Below the pieces are notes generated by a model, which saw only the letters and a list, made by a program, of their open reading frames with translations, made no database searches and had not been told where the DNA came from. A stretch of 64,000 nt of DNA from Marivivens donghaensis (lineage in GTDB: Bacteria; Pseudomonadota; Alphaproteobacteria; Rhodobacterales; Rhodobacteraceae), in NCBI RefSeq assembly GCF_011806565.1, contig NZ_JAATOP010000001.1, positions 1 to 64,000 of the forward strand. Reading direction: 5' to 3'. A program made the translations under genes and the position numbers. Position 1 is the stretch's first letter, and every line of letters begins with the position of its first letter. Below are positions 8,237-16,700 of the stretch, piece by piece.

Positions 8237-8938
8237 ATGGCTTTACTCATGCGACAGCCTGCTACGTTAGACCCGACCGTGCCGGTCGGGCCCCAGCTGT
8301 TGCGCGTATTACGGAATGCCATCGTCTCCAACGAACTTCAGCCAGGAGCGCGCCTGTCCGAAGCCGAAATCGGCGCGAGGTACGGCGTGAGTCGACAGCC
8401 TGTTCGCGAAGCCTTCATCAAGCTCGCCGAAGACGGTCTGGTCGAAGTGCGCCCCCAGCGCGGCACCTTCGTGCGCAAGATCAATATCGGCGCGGTTCTG
8501 GACGCCCGTTTCGTGCGTGAAGCGGTCGAGGCCGACATCGTCGCCGCTTGTGCAGAGCGCGCAGACTCCGCGTTGGTTAGTGAGTTGAATAAGCAGATCG
8601 AAGTGCAGCGCGAAAAGGCACCGTCCGATCCGAGCGGATTTGTCGAAATGGACGACCTGTTCCATCGCACGCTCGCGGATGGGGCAGGGCACAGCAATGC
8701 GTGGGGCGTTGTCGACGGGATGAAATCCCAAATGGACCGCGTGCGTCAGCTGACTGCGACCCGCCTGCCGACCGACCACCTGATCAAACAGCACGAAGCC
8801 ATCGTTGAGGCCATCGCAATGAACGATCCGGCCGCGGCGAAGCTCGCGCTGCGTGCGCATCTGAAAATGATTTTGGCGGACTTGCCAGCCATCCAAGAGG
8901 CATGTCCGCAGTATTTCGAACCTCGGGCCACGGCCTGA
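8237..8938 (+). CDS. GntR/FadR-family (FCD) transcriptional regulator
   Basis: This 233-residue regulator has a winged-helix N-terminus (RLSEAEIGARYGVSRQPVRE) and an FCD C-terminal domain (DDLFHRTLADGAGHSNAW). The ATG at 8237 has AGGAGG five bases upstream; an in-frame start 30 bases earlier lacks such a site. It is divergent from uxuA and 26 bases ahead of the TRAP transporter genes, so it is placed to control both arms. It is a paralogue of the GntR at 3820-4503. Shared sequence in the DNA-binding helices suggests related operators, but no convincing palindrome was identified in 8120-8236. Confidence 0.88.
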   Translation: MALLMRQPATLDPTVPVGPQLLRVLRNAIVSNELQPGARLSEAEIGARYGVSRQPVREAFIKLAEDGLVEVRPQRGTFVRKINIGAVLDARFVREAVEADIVAACAERADSALVSELNKQIEVQREKAPSDPSGFVEMDDLFHRTLADGAGHSNAWGVVDGMKSQMDRVRQLTATRLPTDHLIKQHEAIVEAIAMNDPAAAKLALRAHLKMILADLPAIQEACPQYFEPRATA

Positions 8939-8964
8939 ACCAAGCGATCTTTAGGGAGGAAACC

Positions 8965-9942
8965 ATGATCGTAGCCAAGACTCTCAAGACTGTAATGCTC
9001 GCCGGTATCGCCACTGCCGCGATGGCCGTTTCGGCATTCGCTCAGGACGTGACCCTCAAGCTGGGTCACCCCGCCAACGAACAGAACACGTGGCACCTCG
9101 GTGCGGTGAAGTTCGCCGAAGAAGTGTCGGCGCTGACCGACGGCCGCGTTGCTGTCGAAGTCTACCCGAACGAAACGCTCGGCAAGGAAATGGATGTCAT
9201 CAACGGTATGCAGCTCGGCACCGCCGACATGACCATCACCGGTGAATCGCTCCAGAACTGGGCGCCGATGGCGGCACTGCTGGCTGTCCCGTACGGCTAC
9301 AGCTCGCTGGAGCAGATGGACGAAGTCGCGTCGGGCGAGCTTGGTGACCGCATCGAAGCCCAGATCATCGAAGCCGTCGGCATCCGCCCGATTGCCTATT
9401 TCGCGCGCGGCCCGCGCAACCTGACCTCGAACCGTCCGATCACCAACCTCGACGAGCTGGCCGGCCTGAAGATGCGCGTTCCGAACGTTCCGCTCTTCCT
9501 CAACACCTGGCAGGCGCTGGGCGCGAACCCGACCCCGATGGCATTTTCGGAAGTATTCACCTCGCTCCAGAACGGTACCATCGACGCGCAGGAAAACCCG
9601 CTCGCGCTAATCAAGTCGGCGAACTTCAACGAGGTTCAGGGCTACGTCAACAAGACCGAGCACGTCCGTTCGTGGATCTACCTGACCATCTCCGAAATGG
9701 CTTGGGAAAAGCTGTCGGAAGAGGATCAGGCTGCCGTGATGGAAGCCGCTGCAACCGCGCAGGCCTACGAGCGTGAACTGTTCAACGCGCAGGAAGCCGA
9801 ACTGGTCGCAGAGCTTGAATCGCTCGGCATGGAGTTCGTCGAAGTCGATAGCGCTGCATTCGCTGCCGCTGCCAAAGACGCTGTCCTGTCGTCGGTTTCG
9901 GACGAGATCCGTCCGGAAGTCGAAGCACTCTTCGCCAACTAA
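8965..9942 (+). CDS. dctP: TRAP transporter substrate-binding protein (DctP/TAXI-type solute receptor, DctP family)
   Basis: This periplasmic receptor of 325 residues delivers a carboxylate substrate to the DctQM membrane unit. A signal peptide (about 1-27, ending AVSAFA) is followed by the mature start QDVTLKLGHP. The family segments RGPRNLTSNRPI and GLKMRVPNVPL are present; the latter carries the conserved Arg that binds the substrate carboxylate. QNGTIDAQENPL supplies the conserved Asn region. The ATG at 8965 has GGGAGGA upstream. Position beside uxuAB-kdgK suggests a hexuronate or aldonate such as glucuronate, gulonate or mannonate. Confidence 0.92.
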   Translation: MIVAKTLKTVMLAGIATAAMAVSAFAQDVTLKLGHPANEQNTWHLGAVKFAEEVSALTDGRVAVEVYPNETLGKEMDVINGMQLGTADMTITGESLQNWAPMAALLAVPYGYSSLEQMDEVASGELGDRIEAQIIEAVGIRPIAYFARGPRNLTSNRPITNLDELAGLKMRVPNVPLFLNTWQALGANPTPMAFSEVFTSLQNGTIDAQENPLALIKSANFNEVQGYVNKTEHVRSWIYLTISEMAWEKLSEEDQAAVMEAAATAQAYERELFNAQEAELVAELESLGMEFVEVDSAAFAAAAKDAVLSSVSDEIRPEVEALFAN

Positions 9943-9960
9943 GCCCATTTTGACAAACTA

Positions 9961-9989
9961 CAGAGGGCGCCGACGCGCCCTCTGTCTGC
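9961..9989 (+). terminator. Intercistronic hairpin between dctP and dctQ
   Basis: A perfect 10-bp stem (CAGAGGGCGC with GCGCCCTCTG, loop CGAC) lies 18 bases after the dctP stop and is followed by a weak T-rich stretch. Such hairpins would leave more receptor message than membrane-subunit message through partial termination or 3' end protection. Confidence 0.7.
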
Positions 9990-10010
9990 ATTTTACCAAC
10001 GGGTCGTCCG

Positions 10011-10523
10011 ATGAAAAATCTCGTCATCCGCATAACGCACTGGTGCACCCTGATCGCCAGAGCCGCGACCGGTGCTGCGTTTCTGGTGATCATCGGGGCC
10101 GTTGTGCTTCAGCTTCTCGGACGTTCCGGTGTCGTGAAAACCGTCATCTGGACCGAAGAGCTTACCCGCTTCGCACTCCTCTGGCTTACTGCGTTCGGCG
10201 CGGGCCTCGGATTGCGGTCGGGTGATCTGGTGAACGTGGATATCCTGTCGGAATCTCTCCCGGGCCGTTTTCCTTGGGCTTTCCGCCTATTCGGTGCGGC
10301 TGCGACAGCGGTATTCGCGTTCATCCTGATCGAACCGGCACAATTTTTCACAAAGATCGGCGCGCGCCAGACGGCGCCTGCGCTGGGCATTCACATGAAC
10401 TGGGTCCACGCCGCATCGCTCGTGATGCTGCTTGTCGTGGGCATTTTCGCCGCTCTACGCGTCATCTCGATGCTGATCGGAACCGAAGACGGTCTGCCTG
10501 TGACGCGGACGGAGGAAGACTAA
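10011..10523 (+). CDS. dctQ: TRAP transporter small permease subunit
   Basis: DctQ is the small four-helix membrane subunit that pairs with DctM in Na+-dependent tripartite transport. The 170-residue protein shows hydrophobic helices near residues 15-38, 50-70, 88-110 and 128-150, and the WTEELTRFALLWLTAFGAG segment typical of DctQ. Its stop overlaps the dctM start (TAATG), so translation is coupled. Confidence 0.92.
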   Translation: MKNLVIRITHWCTLIARAATGAAFLVIIGAVVLQLLGRSGVVKTVIWTEELTRFALLWLTAFGAGLGLRSGDLVNVDILSESLPGRFPWAFRLFGAAATAVFAFILIEPAQFFTKIGARQTAPALGIHMNWVHAASLVMLLVVGIFAALRVISMLIGTEDGLPVTRTEED

Positions 10524-11800
10524 TGGGACTGGCGCTACTTCTCGGCCTATTCGTTCTGGGGCTGGTGCTGGGCATCCCCGTCGCGATCACGCTCGGCATC
10601 TCGTCGATGGCCTACCTGCTCGAGGCGGGCATTCCGCTCGTGACCATTCCGCAGAAAATGTACGCGGGCATCGACAGCTTTGTGCTGCTCTGTATTCCGG
10701 GCTTCATTCTCGCGGGCAACCTGATGAACGAGGGCGGAATTACCAACCGCATCGTTCGCCTTGCCCAAGCGATGGTGGGCTGGATGCGTGGCGGTCTGGG
10801 TCTGACCAACGTCGCGGCATCAATGCTGTTCGGCGGTATCTCCGGCACGGCTGCGGCTGATGCGGCGTCTATTGGCGGAATGATGATCCCCGGCATGAAG
10901 AAGGCGGGCTATCCGGTGCCGTTCTCTGCCGCGATCACGGCTGCGTCGTCCACCGTCGGTCCGATCATTCCGCCGTCGGTGCCGATGATCATCGTCGGCA
11001 CGCTCTCGGGCATTTCGGTCGGCAAGATGTTCCTTGCCGGTGCGTTGCCGGGCATTCTGATGGGCGTTGCAATGATGATCACCGCGTGGATCATCGCCAA
11101 GAAAAACGACTTCCCGCGTCAGCCGTGGCAGGGATGGGGCGAGCTGGCCCGAGCATTCGGCGGAGCGTTCTGGGCCGTCATGATGACCGTGCTGATCGTC
11201 GGCGGTATGCTCAGCGGCTTTGCCACGCCGACCGAGACCGCCATCGTGGCCTCGATCTACGCATTCGTGGTCGGCGCGTTTGTCTATCGCGGGCTAAAGC
11301 TGCGCGACGTGCCGCGCATCCTGATCGACAGCGCTGTTTCTGCCGCCGCGATCCTGATCCTCGTCGGCCTAGCGAACGTCTTCGGCTGGATTCTGGTGTC
11401 CGAGCGAATTCCCCAGATGATCGCGGACTCTGTCCTGTCGATCACTGATAACAAGTTCCTCGTTATCCTCCTGATTAACATCGTCCTGCTGTTCGTCGGC
11501 ATGTTCATGGAGACGATTGCCGCGCTTATCATCCTTTTTGTTCCGCTGCTGGCACTTGCGCAGGGCGTTGGCGTCGATCCGCTCCACTTCGCGACCTTCG
11601 CGGTGTTGAACCTGATGATCGGTCTGACCACGCCGCCGGTGGGTGTGTGCCTTTTTATCTGTGCCAACATCGGTCGGATTTCGCTGGTCCAAATCACTAA
11701 GGCGATCTGGCCCTTCATCCTCACCAATATTATTGTGCTGCTGCTCGTGTCCTACGTGCCGTTCTTCAGCACGTGGCTCCCCAACCTCGTTTCGCAATAA
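10523..11800 (+). CDS. dctM: TRAP transporter large permease subunit
   Basis: DctM is the elevator-type transport subunit with about 12 membrane segments. The 425-residue length is standard. Motifs include ESS-like GISGTAAADAASIG and PIIPPSVPMIIVG in the first half and GLTTPPVGVCLFICANIG in the second half, forming the two inverted hairpin repeats. The start at 10523 overlaps the dctQ stop; the longer upstream frame is a shadow of dctQ. A dehydrogenase gene follows after nine bases, indicating that transport and oxidation genes are co-expressed. Confidence 0.93.
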   Translation: MGLALLLGLFVLGLVLGIPVAITLGISSMAYLLEAGIPLVTIPQKMYAGIDSFVLLCIPGFILAGNLMNEGGITNRIVRLAQAMVGWMRGGLGLTNVAASMLFGGISGTAAADAASIGGMMIPGMKKAGYPVPFSAAITAASSTVGPIIPPSVPMIIVGTLSGISVGKMFLAGALPGILMGVAMMITAWIIAKKNDFPRQPWQGWGELARAFGGAFWAVMMTVLIVGGMLSGFATPTETAIVASIYAFVVGAFVYRGLKLRDVPRILIDSAVSAAAILILVGLANVFGWILVSERIPQMIADSVLSITDNKFLVILLINIVLLFVGMFMETIAALIILFVPLLALAQGVGVDPLHFATFAVLNLMIGLTTPPVGVCLFICANIGRISLVQITKAIWPFILTNIIVLLLVSYVPFFSTWLPNLVSQ

Positions 11801-11809
11801 GGCCCTCCC

Positions 11810-12862
11810 ATGAACCGTATCGTTCGACTGCACGGACAAAATGATCTTCGTCTCGAAACGGAGGAGCTCCCGACCGCCGGTGAAGGGCAGGTCGTTGTGG
11901 CGATCGGCGCTGTGGGGTTCTGCGGGTCGGACCTTCATTACCATTCGGACGGCGGGATCGGCACGATCCGCGTGCGCGAGCCGATCATCCTTGGTCACGA
12001 AGCCGCTGGTACCGTTGTAGAAGTCGGCGCTGGCGTCACCCGTGTTGCCGTCGGAGACGTCGTGGCTATGAACCCGTCGCATCCTTGCGGCTCCTGCAAG
12101 TTCTGCGATGCGGGCGAACATCACCACTGCATGAACATGCGGTTCAAAGGCTCGGCCATGTTCCTGCCGCACGAGCAGGGCTTCATGCGCGACCGCGTCG
12201 CGATTGGCGAGGCGCAGTGCTACAAGATCGCCGACGGCGTCCCGATGACCGAAGCGGCGCTGGCTGAACCGCTGGCCGTCTGCCGCCGCGCCATGACCCG
12301 TGCGTTCGACGTGGCGGGTAATCTGTCGGGCAAGCGTGTGCTCGTCACCGGCGCCGGTCCGATTGGCGTGCTCTGCGTTGCGCTGGCGAAATACTTCGGC
12401 GCGTCTGAGATCGTTGTGACCGACCTTCAGGACGCCACTCTCGCAGTTGCCAAGGAAGTCGGCGCGACCGGCACCGTCAACGTTCTGTCCGACCCCGAGG
12501 GCCTGAAACCTTACGAGGTCGACAAAGGCCAGTTCGACATCGTGTTCGAATGCTCTGCCGCACTGCCTGCGCTCCGCAGCGCGCTGACTTGCGTGCGCCC
12601 GCTCGGCACCATCGTTCAGGTCGGCGTCATGGGTGATACTGCGCTGCCGTTCAACATGCTGGTGGCGAAGGAAGTGAACCTCGTCGGTACGCACCGCTTC
12701 GACAAAGAGTTCGGACAGGCCGTCGGGTTGATCAACGACCGTGTGCTGAACCTCGGCCCCGTTGTGACCGATGTTTTCAACGGCAGCGATGCCCTTGAGG
12801 CGATCAAGGTCGCCTCTGACAGAACCCGCGCGGTCAAGGTCCAGCTGGTTTTCGACCAGTAA
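11810..12862 (+). CDS. Zinc-dependent dehydrogenase: L-idonate or L-gulonate 5-dehydrogenase-like
   Basis: The 350-residue medium-chain dehydrogenase has the catalytic zinc segment GFCGSDLHYH with GHEAAG, and the structural zinc cysteines in CGSCKFCDAGEHHHC. The NAD(P) Rossmann motif is GAGPIG. It resembles IdnD (L-idonate to 5-ketogluconate). By established work in other bacteria, a related enzyme oxidises L-gulonate to D-fructuronate, which UxuB then reduces to mannonate. Its position after the TRAP genes and opposite uxuAB-kdgK fits the L-gulonate role; this is inference. Its stop abuts the stop of the convergent VOC gene. Confidence 0.8.
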   Translation: MNRIVRLHGQNDLRLETEELPTAGEGQVVVAIGAVGFCGSDLHYHSDGGIGTIRVREPIILGHEAAGTVVEVGAGVTRVAVGDVVAMNPSHPCGSCKFCDAGEHHHCMNMRFKGSAMFLPHEQGFMRDRVAIGEAQCYKIADGVPMTEAALAEPLAVCRRAMTRAFDVAGNLSGKRVLVTGAGPIGVLCVALAKYFGASEIVVTDLQDATLAVAKEVGATGTVNVLSDPEGLKPYEVDKGQFDIVFECSAALPALRSALTCVRPLGTIVQVGVMGDTALPFNMLVAKEVNLVGTHRFDKEFGQAVGLINDRVLNLGPVVTDVFNGSDALEAIKVASDRTRAVKVQLVFDQ

Positions 12863-13279
12863 TTACATCTGTTTGTAAGGGCCGGTTAGCTGCCAACGAA
12901 TGTTGAACCGGTCCTTGAACGCCGCGAATGCTTCGGTCCAGAACTGCGGTCCGAAGGGCTCCTGAATGTCGGCTCCTTCGATCAGCGCGTCATAGGCGGT
13001 CTTGGTTTCTTCGACGCTGTCGAATTCGACCGTCAGTGAGATGTTCGAGGTGGTCGCCGACGTGCCCTGCCAGTTATCGGACGCCATGATGCGCGTGCCG
13101 TCGGGCATGGTGTAGAGCATATTCATCACCATCTTCGAAACGTCGTCAGGCAGCGGCGGATCCTGGGGCATGTCACCCATCCGCATGATGCCTGTGATCT
13201 CGCCGCCGAACACACGGGCGTAGGTCGTCATGGCTTCTTCGCAGTTACCGTTGAAATAGAGATAGGGGACGACAGCCAT
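12863..13279 (-). CDS. VOC superfamily protein (PhnB/glyoxalase-like)
   Basis: The 138-residue protein has the PhnB-type VOC fold start VPYLYFNGNCEEAM..YARVFGG and ends FGIRW-like (DRFNIRWQLTGP), as in DUF1428/PhnB relatives. Members bind small ligands or metals; function is not known here. GGAACCTGCC lies before the ATG. It converges with the idnD-like gene with no intergenic gap. Confidence 0.8.
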   Translation of the reverse strand: MAVVPYLYFNGNCEEAMTTYARVFGGEITGIMRMGDMPQDPPLPDDVSKMVMNMLYTMPDGTRIMASDNWQGTSATTSNISLTVEFDSVEETKTAYDALIEGADIQEPFGPQFWTEAFAAFKDRFNIRWQLTGPYKQM

Positions 13280-13476
13280 GGCAGGTTCCTCATTGGCAGA
13301 ATGTCACTGCTGAATTTGGTAGGAGCCGCCATCCCTTGCGTCAAGCGCGCCTGTATATCGGCGCTACCCGTTTGCGCGCGATCCAGCAGGATCGCCGCCG
13401 CATCTGTGCGCCAACATTACGTTGTGGTTATGCGGCAAGTTCCGATAGGCTCTGCCCAAATTGAAGAGGGGTGGAC

Positions 13477-14766
13477 ATGGAACTCATTGCAAAAGCGACT
13501 GCCGTTGTTGGCGGCACCGTCGCATTTATTCGCCGTCTCGGCTCGCCGTCGCATCAGGCGTTCGGCGCAACGCCGGATATTCCCGAGGCCAAGAAACAGG
13601 GCATCATGACCCTGAAAATGCCTGCGGCCGAAGGCTGGAAAGATGGGCGTCTTCCGACCTGCGCGCCGGGCCTGAAGGTCAATGCGTTTGCGTCTGGCCT
13701 CGATCACCCGCGCTGGATCGAAGTGCTGCCAAACGGTGATGTGCTCGTTGCTGAATCCAAAGAACAGGCAGGTCCGCCAAAGACCTTCATGGACCACGCC
13801 GCCCAAGCCACGATGCGCCGCGTCAAAGCCATCGGCAAAAGCGCGAACCGCGTGACGCTCTGGCGCGATGCGGACGGCGACGGCACTGCCGAAATCCGTG
13901 AAGTCTTTGTCGAGAACCAGAACCAGCCCTTCGGCATGGCGCTTGTTGGAAACCGCTTTTACCTCGGCAATACCGACGGCATCCGCGTGTTCGATTTCGC
14001 GGTCGGTGATACGGCGCTGCAGGGCGAGGGCGAGAAGCTCGTCGATTTCAAACCGCACGGCCACTGGACCCGCAGCCTGCTCGTCTCGCCCGATCAGACC
14101 AAGATTTACGCTGGCGTCGGCTCGCTCACCAACATCGCCGATCAAGGTATGGAGGCCGAAGAAGGCCGCGCTGCGATCTGGGAGCTGGATGTCGCAACCA
14201 ACGATGCACGCGTCTTTGCCTCGGGCCTGCGCAACCCTGTGGGTATGGCGTGGGAGCCGGTGACCGGCAAGCTCTGGACCGTGGTCAACGAACGCGACGG
14301 TCTGGGCGACGAAACCCCGCCCGACTATCTGACCTCGGTCGAGGATGGCGGCTTTTACGGCTGGCCCTACAGCTACTGGGATCGCATCGTCGACGACCGG
14401 GTAGAGCAGGACGTGCAGAAGGTCGCGAACTCGACCAAGCCCGACTATGCGCTGGGCGGTCACACCGCGTCGCTTGGCCTCTGCTGGATGCCCGAAGGCA
14501 CGCTGCCCGGATTTGGCGACGGTATGGTGATTGGTCAGCACGGCTCGTGGAACCGCTCTAAACTCAGCGGCTACAAACTGATTTTCGTTCCATTCAAGGA
14601 CGGCAAGCCGAGTGGCCCGTCGCGCGATATCCTGTCGGGCTTCCTGTCCGACGACGAAAAGCTGGCCTATGGCCGCCCTGTCGGCGTGACCATCGGTCCG
14701 GATGGTAAATCGCTGCTGATGGCCGATGACGTGGGTGACATCATCTGGCGAGTCACTGCCGCCTGA
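13477..14766 (+). CDS. Sorbosone dehydrogenase-like PQQ-type beta-propeller protein
   Basis: The 429-residue protein belongs to the soluble glucose/sorbosone dehydrogenase propeller family. Recognisable pieces are GLDHPRWIEVLPNGDVLVAE, NQPFGMAL, GLRNPVGMAWEP, VVNERDGLGDETPPDYLT and GYGWPY-like (GFYGWPYSYW). Relatives bind PQQ and Ca2+ and oxidise aldoses or L-sorbosone in the periplasm. The N-terminus (ELIAKATAVVGGTVAFI) is a weak hydrophobic leader. ATG 13477 follows AGAGGGG; a GTG two codons earlier is an alternative. No PQQ synthesis genes are in the window. It could also be a PQQ-independent propeller. Confidence 0.82.
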   Translation: MELIAKATAVVGGTVAFIRRLGSPSHQAFGATPDIPEAKKQGIMTLKMPAAEGWKDGRLPTCAPGLKVNAFASGLDHPRWIEVLPNGDVLVAESKEQAGPPKTFMDHAAQATMRRVKAIGKSANRVTLWRDADGDGTAEIREVFVENQNQPFGMALVGNRFYLGNTDGIRVFDFAVGDTALQGEGEKLVDFKPHGHWTRSLLVSPDQTKIYAGVGSLTNIADQGMEAEEGRAAIWELDVATNDARVFASGLRNPVGMAWEPVTGKLWTVVNERDGLGDETPPDYLTSVEDGGFYGWPYSYWDRIVDDRVEQDVQKVANSTKPDYALGGHTASLGLCWMPEGTLPGFGDGMVIGQHGSWNRSKLSGYKLIFVPFKDGKPSGPSRDILSGFLSDDEKLAYGRPVGVTIGPDGKSLLMADDVGDIIWRVTAA

Positions 14767-14772
14767 TAAATG

Positions 14773-14796
14773 GGGCGGGCCTGAAATGGCCCGCCC
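14773..14796. terminator. Hairpin between convergent genes
   Basis: A perfect 9-bp stem (GGGCGGGCC with GGCCCGCCC, loop TGAAAT) fills the gap between two convergent coding regions. There is no strong T-run, so termination is probable but not certain. Confidence 0.55.
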
Positions 14797-15537
14797 TCAT
14801 CGTTTGGCGAGCTTGCCTGGTGCGGTCGGTGCGAGGTCCAATCCCGCCAGTCGCGCCATCTGCCAAGCCAGCGCGAGATTGCTGCTGACCACCGGCAGGC
14901 CGAGTTCGGCCTCCAACCCGTCGATCACATCCATCGTGCGCAGGTTGGTGCAGGACAGGAATACGGCGTCGACTTCGAGGTCTCGCACGACGTCATGCGC
15001 AGCGGCGCGGATAGAGGCTTGGTCGATCCGCACCACGTTCGCCTCGACTGCCTCTCCGAATGAAAGTGTACGCAGGACATCGATGCCCGCGGCCTCGAAC
15101 GCTGCACGGACGGGCTCCGCGACCTCGGGCACATATGGCGACACGATGGCGAGCCGCTTGACGCCAAGTGCCTGCATCGCCGCAATCGCGGCGGTCAGAG
15201 GGTTCGTGACAGCCGCCATGGTGCAGGCACTACCGACCAGTTCCGCGACCCGCTCCGGCCCGATCTGCGCCGAGGCTGATGTGCAGGCATAGGCCACAAC
15301 GTCGAAATTGGCAGCGGGCGGCAGGAGCGCGGCGGCGGCAGGGAGGCGGTTCTCCATCGCCGCAATGGTTTCAGTACCGAGCTCGTCACCCGAGCGCAGG
15401 CGGGTCACATGCAGATAGACGTCCTCTGGCAGCAAGCGGCGAAAGTCGTGTTCGATCGTCTCGTCCACGCTGAGCACGATCAGGCCGAAGGTCTTTTGCG
15501 TGCTCGTGTCGCCCAGCTCATACGGAAACTCGCCCAT
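14797..15537 (-). CDS. EutA/maleate isomerase-like Asp/Glu racemase superfamily protein
   Basis: This 246-residue protein has the two active-site cysteine segments of the superfamily, VAYACTSAS and VFLSCTNLR. It also has the FGLIVLSVDETIEHDFRRLL start typical of the arylmalonate decarboxylase/maleate isomerase/EutA branch. Two cysteines suggest isomerase or racemase chemistry. It is the last gene of a three-gene unit; its start touches the stop of the M24 gene. EutA is a component of ectoine/hydroxyectoine utilisation clusters, and here it accompanies an M24 hydrolase and a PLP lyase as in that system. The exact substrate is unknown. Confidence 0.8.
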   Translation of the reverse strand: MGEFPYELGDTSTQKTFGLIVLSVDETIEHDFRRLLPEDVYLHVTRLRSGDELGTETIAAMENRLPAAAALLPPAANFDVVAYACTSASAQIGPERVAELVGSACTMAAVTNPLTAAIAAMQALGVKRLAIVSPYVPEVAEPVRAAFEAAGIDVLRTLSFGEAVEANVVRIDQASIRAAAHDVVRDLEVDAVFLSCTNLRTMDVIDGLEAELGLPVVSSNLALAWQMARLAGLDLAPTAPGKLAKR

Positions 15538-16700
15538 TATCCGATCTCCGGCATGTCATAGGGCGCGCGTTCGGACAGCAACTCGCAGCCGTTCGCGCGC
15601 AGGACGATGTTTTCTTCGTGCACCAGAATGCGGTCCTCGGTGACCCACGCCCCCGGCTCAATCGTCAGCACCATATTTTCGCGCAGCGGCGTGCGGTCCA
15701 CGGGCGAGAACGAGGGCCATTCAGTCAGGTTGATGCCAAGCCCATGTCCGAAGCGCCCACCCGACGGTTTTGCGCCATAGCGTATCAACGAGTCCGATAG
15801 GATGTGATGAGCGTCACAGGCGAGCATCCCCGGTCTCAGCTCCGACATCAGATCATCGGTCGCTTGCCAAAGGCCATGATGCGCCTTGCGGGTCGCGTCC
15901 GACACCGGACCAAGGGAAAAATTGCGGTCAAAGTCGCAGAAATATCCGTCCCGCACCGCGCCTGTGTCCAGCATGAGGACATCGCCCGCCTCCAGCGGTG
16001 TCGGTCCCGCAGGAGAGATCACGTCGCCATATCCATCCTGCTCCGCACCGCCCGCAACGTAGGACACCCAGTCTGCGCCCTCGTCGAGAAGTGCGATCTG
16101 GAAATCGCGGAACACGCGGTCCAGCGGACGACCGATAGTGGCAAACTCCGGCACACGGGCAAAGGCGCGGTCGGCGATCTGGCAAATCGCTTTGATTTTT
16201 GAAATCTCGGCTTCGGTTTTGATCTCGCGGACGCGCTGGATTGCCGAAGTGCCGTCAACGAAAGTGCGCGGGGCAATCAGCTGTTCGACCTTGCGTAGGT
16301 CGGCAAGCGGCATCCGCGTGTGGGTTTCCAGGCCGCTCGGAATGCCGATACGGGCCGACGGTCCAGTCACTCCCGCGATGGTGTCGGACAGCAGGCTAAC
16401 ACCGTCATCGTCCGGATTTGGGGCGTCCCATGTTCGGATATCCTTGACCCAAGTGCGCCCCATGAGGTCAGCGCCGATGCGCGGGATCACCGCGATGGGA
16501 GCACCGCTGGATGGGACGACGATGAACCAAGGACGGGCAGGGCTCTCCCAGAAACGGGTTAGAAATCCTGTGACGTAAAAGATGTCGGCTGGCGTGGTAA
16601 GCAGTAGTGCATCAAGGCGGCTTGCCGACATTTCGCGTTGAAGCCTGTCGATCCGTGACCGGTATTCCGCGGACGGAAAGATCAGCGAGCGTTCACTCAT
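15537..16700 (-). CDS. M24-family metallohydrolase (Xaa-Pro peptidase / DoeA-like)
   Basis: The 387-residue protein is a creatinase/aminopeptidase P fold. Residues 1-150 form the N-terminal domain. The pita-bread domain carries the five metal ligands in VLMLDTGA (Asp), YFCDFDR (Asp), FGHGLGI (His), TIEPG (Glu) and VHEENI (Glu). It may hydrolyse an amide or cyclic amidine rather than a peptide. It overlaps the PLP lyase gene by eight bases and the EutA-like gene by one base, so all three are translationally coupled. A second M24 enzyme, the likely ectoine hydrolase, is encoded at 24944-26128. Confidence 0.85.
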   Translation of the reverse strand: MSERSLIFPSAEYRSRIDRLQREMSASRLDALLLTTPADIFYVTGFLTRFWESPARPWFIVVPSSGAPIAVIPRIGADLMGRTWVKDIRTWDAPNPDDDGVSLLSDTIAGVTGPSARIGIPSGLETHTRMPLADLRKVEQLIAPRTFVDGTSAIQRVREIKTEAEISKIKAICQIADRAFARVPEFATIGRPLDRVFRDFQIALLDEGADWVSYVAGGAEQDGYGDVISPAGPTPLEAGDVLMLDTGAVRDGYFCDFDRNFSLGPVSDATRKAHHGLWQATDDLMSELRPGMLACDAHHILSDSLIRYGAKPSGGRFGHGLGINLTEWPSFSPVDRTPLRENMVLTIEPGAWVTEDRILVHEENIVLRANGCELLSERAPYDMPEIG

